A stretch of DNA of 7,123 bases from Comamonadaceae bacterium. Its GTDB lineage: Bacteria > Pseudomonadota > Gammaproteobacteria > Burkholderiales > Burkholderiaceae_C. Of the stretch, positions 5,919 through 7,123 are shown piece by piece (the first letter of the stretch is position 1; each line of letters starts with the position of its first letter). The notes under the pieces are model-generated. The model was not told the origin of the DNA and made no database searches. It worked only from the letters and a program-made list of their open reading frames with translations. Both the position numbers and the translations under genes were made by a program. Location of the stretch: positions 1-7,123 of the forward strand of contig JAAFHN010000129.1 of NCBI GenBank assembly GCA_013298415.1, given 5' to 3'.

Positions 5919-7049
5919 TCAAGTCACGCTGGCGCTCAGTTCTTCGAGCACGGCCACGCTGTCATCCCAACCGATGCACGCGTCGGTGATGCTCTGCCCC
6001 GGCATCAGAAGGCTTTGGTCATCGCCAGGCGAAAATTTCTGTGCACCTTCCTGTAAGTGGCTTTCTACCATCACGCCCATGATGCCGCTTGCCATACCGA
6101 GCGCTCTGCGTTGGCGGCCGATCTCCCGTGCCACTTCGATTTGCTTGCGGTGCTGTTTTGAGCTGTTGGCGTGGCTGCAATCGATCATCAAGCGATCTGA
6201 TAAGCCAGCAGCACGCAGTTGCTCACACGCCGCGGCCACGCTGGCTTCGTCGTAGTTGGGGCCTTTGCCGCCGCGCAGGATCACATGGCTGTCGGGGTTG
6301 CCGCGCGTTTGCACAATCGCCACTTGGCCGTTTTTGTGAACCGACAAAAAGTGATGGCCCCGCGCGGCCGCTTGAATCGCGTCGATGGCGATTTTGATGT
6401 TGCCATCGGTGCCGTTTTTGAAGCCTATCGGCGCCGACAAACCGCTGGCAAGTTCGCGGTGCACTTGGCTCTCCGTGGTGCGCGCACCAATCGCGCCCCA
6501 AGAAATCAAGTCGCCGATGTACTGGGGTGAAATCACGTCCAGAAACTCGCTGCCTGCTGGCAAGCCGATTCGATTGATGTCGATCAGCAATTGGCGCGCG
6601 ATGCGCAGGCCTTCGTCGATGCGGTAGCTGCCGTCCAGGTAGGGGTCGTTGATGAGGCCCTTCCAGCCCACCGTGGTGCGGGGCTTCTCGAAATAGACGC
6701 GCATCACGATCTCTAGCGTGCCCGCGAAGCGGTCGCGCTGTACTTTGAGCTTTCGCGCGTACTCCAGCGCAGCCATGGGATCGTGAATCGAGCAGGGCCC
6801 CATGACCACCAGCAAGCGTTGATCCTGGCCGCGTGCAATCGCTTGGATGCACTTGCGGGTTTGTGCAATGAGCCGCTCTGTGGCCGTTCCGGTGATTGGG
6901 AAGAAACGAACCAGATGTTCTGGGGGGGGCAGCACGGTGATCTCCTCAATGCGTTCGTCGTCGGTCTCGCCCATGCGGTCGTCGTGGGCCGTAGCGCGGG
7001 GTCGGTAAGTCGCTTCGGTGGTCGGCCAAGGTGCGTTGCTGTGACTCAT
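5919..7049 (-). CDS. aroG: 3-deoxy-7-phosphoheptulonate (DAHP) synthase, class I, AroG type
   Basis: This cytoplasmic enzyme condenses phosphoenolpyruvate and erythrose 4-phosphate, the first step of the shikimate pathway to Phe, Tyr and Trp. It matches E. coli AroG along its length: GPCSIHDP (84-91), RVYFEKPRTTVGWKGLINDP (117-136), GARTTESQVHRELASGLS (188-205), GFKNGTDG (209-216), SHANSSK (292-298) and SITDACIGW (353-361). By alignment the metal ligands are Cys86, His293, Glu329 and Asp356. Ser205 and Ser236 correspond to Ser180 and Ser211 of E. coli AroG, which line the Phe inhibitor site, so Phe-type feedback is likely. At 376 residues it has about 25 more N-terminal residues than AroG. 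A second in-frame ATG at 6974 (Met26) would give the E. coli length. The 7049 start has only a GGA ten bases upstream, and Met26 has no ribosome binding site, so the start remains uncertain. Confidence 0.95.
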   Translation of the reverse strand: MSHSNAPWPTTEATYRPRATAHDDRMGETDDERIEEITVLPPPEHLVRFFPITGTATERLIAQTRKCIQAIARGQDQRLLVVMGPCSIHDPMAALEYARKLKVQRDRFAGTLEIVMRVYFEKPRTTVGWKGLINDPYLDGSYRIDEGLRIARQLLIDINRIGLPAGSEFLDVISPQYIGDLISWGAIGARTTESQVHRELASGLSAPIGFKNGTDGNIKIAIDAIQAAARGHHFLSVHKNGQVAIVQTRGNPDSHVILRGGKGPNYDEASVAAACEQLRAAGLSDRLMIDCSHANSSKQHRKQIEVAREIGRQRRALGMASGIMGVMVESHLQEGAQKFSPGDDQSLLMPGQSITDACIGWDDSVAVLEELSASVT

Positions 7050-7087
7050 GTGGAGGTCCGTTGAGGAGTTGCAGGAGGAAGAAGGGC

Positions 7088-7117
7088 AAAAAAAAACCGC
7101 CGGGGTTCCGGCGGTTT
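7088..7117 (-). terminator. Intrinsic terminator or attenuator upstream of aroG
   Basis: Read on the minus strand, a perfect 10-bp stem (7117-7108 with 7103-7094) closes a four-base loop (7107-7104). It is followed by an unbroken run of nine T (7096-7088, overlapping the last three stem pairs). This is a textbook rho-independent terminator for minus-strand transcription. On the plus strand only three T follow the stem, so activity there would be weak. It ends 38 bases before the aroG ATG at 7049, leaving almost no room for a separate promoter. It is either the terminator of a minus-strand gene beyond the window or a conditional attenuator in the aroG leader. Confidence 0.85.
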
Positions 7118-7123
7118 CGAAGG

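Noticed and set aside
7072..7080. Plus-strand CAGGAGGAA as a ribosome binding site
   Set aside because: No ATG, GTG or TTG follows within a usable distance. A hairpin with its A/T tract comes next.

Overview
The window looks like ordinary chromosomal DNA from a betaproteobacterium, most likely order Burkholderiales and close to Comamonadaceae. The reasons are the GC-rich sequence, the resemblance of the proteins to families I know from that group, and the gene order (PHP phosphatase, EamA transporter, YciO, short site-2 protease, TrpRS). I see no insertion sequence, CRISPR array, phage gene, rRNA or tRNA. Taxonomy is inferred from recognition, not from a search.

Positions 1-3762 hold five tightly packed plus-strand genes that read like one operon. 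They are the 3' end of a PHP-domain nucleotide phosphatase (yciV/trpH/rnm family, cut by the window edge), a ten-helix EamA/DMT transporter, a YciO-type YrdC/Sua5-fold protein, a compact site-2 (M50) zinc metalloprotease, and tryptophanyl-tRNA synthetase. Neighbours overlap by 1-4 bases or lie 25 bases apart. The synthetase carries an insertion of about 75 residues and a four-cysteine pattern close to that of iron-sulfur TrpRS enzymes.

Positions 3798-5878 hold a two-component pair in convergent orientation: a NarL/FixJ-type response regulator on plus and a six-helix membrane histidine kinase on minus. Their 3' ends are 38 bases apart. The kinase has no receiver domain, so the regulator is its likely partner. 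The signal and target genes cannot be read from the sequence.

Positions 5919-7049 hold a type I DAHP synthase (AroG family) on minus. It catalyses the first step of aromatic amino acid synthesis and retains residues typical of the Phe-inhibited form. The kinase gene follows it by 40 bases on the same strand. A strong minus-strand hairpin with a T tract (7088-7117) sits only 38 bases before the aroG start. It is either the terminator of an upstream gene or an attenuator of aroG.

The window is mostly core metabolism plus one two-component system. I find no clearly new system. The points most worth checking are the aroG leader, the TrpRS insertion and cysteine motif, and the convergent kinase/regulator pair.
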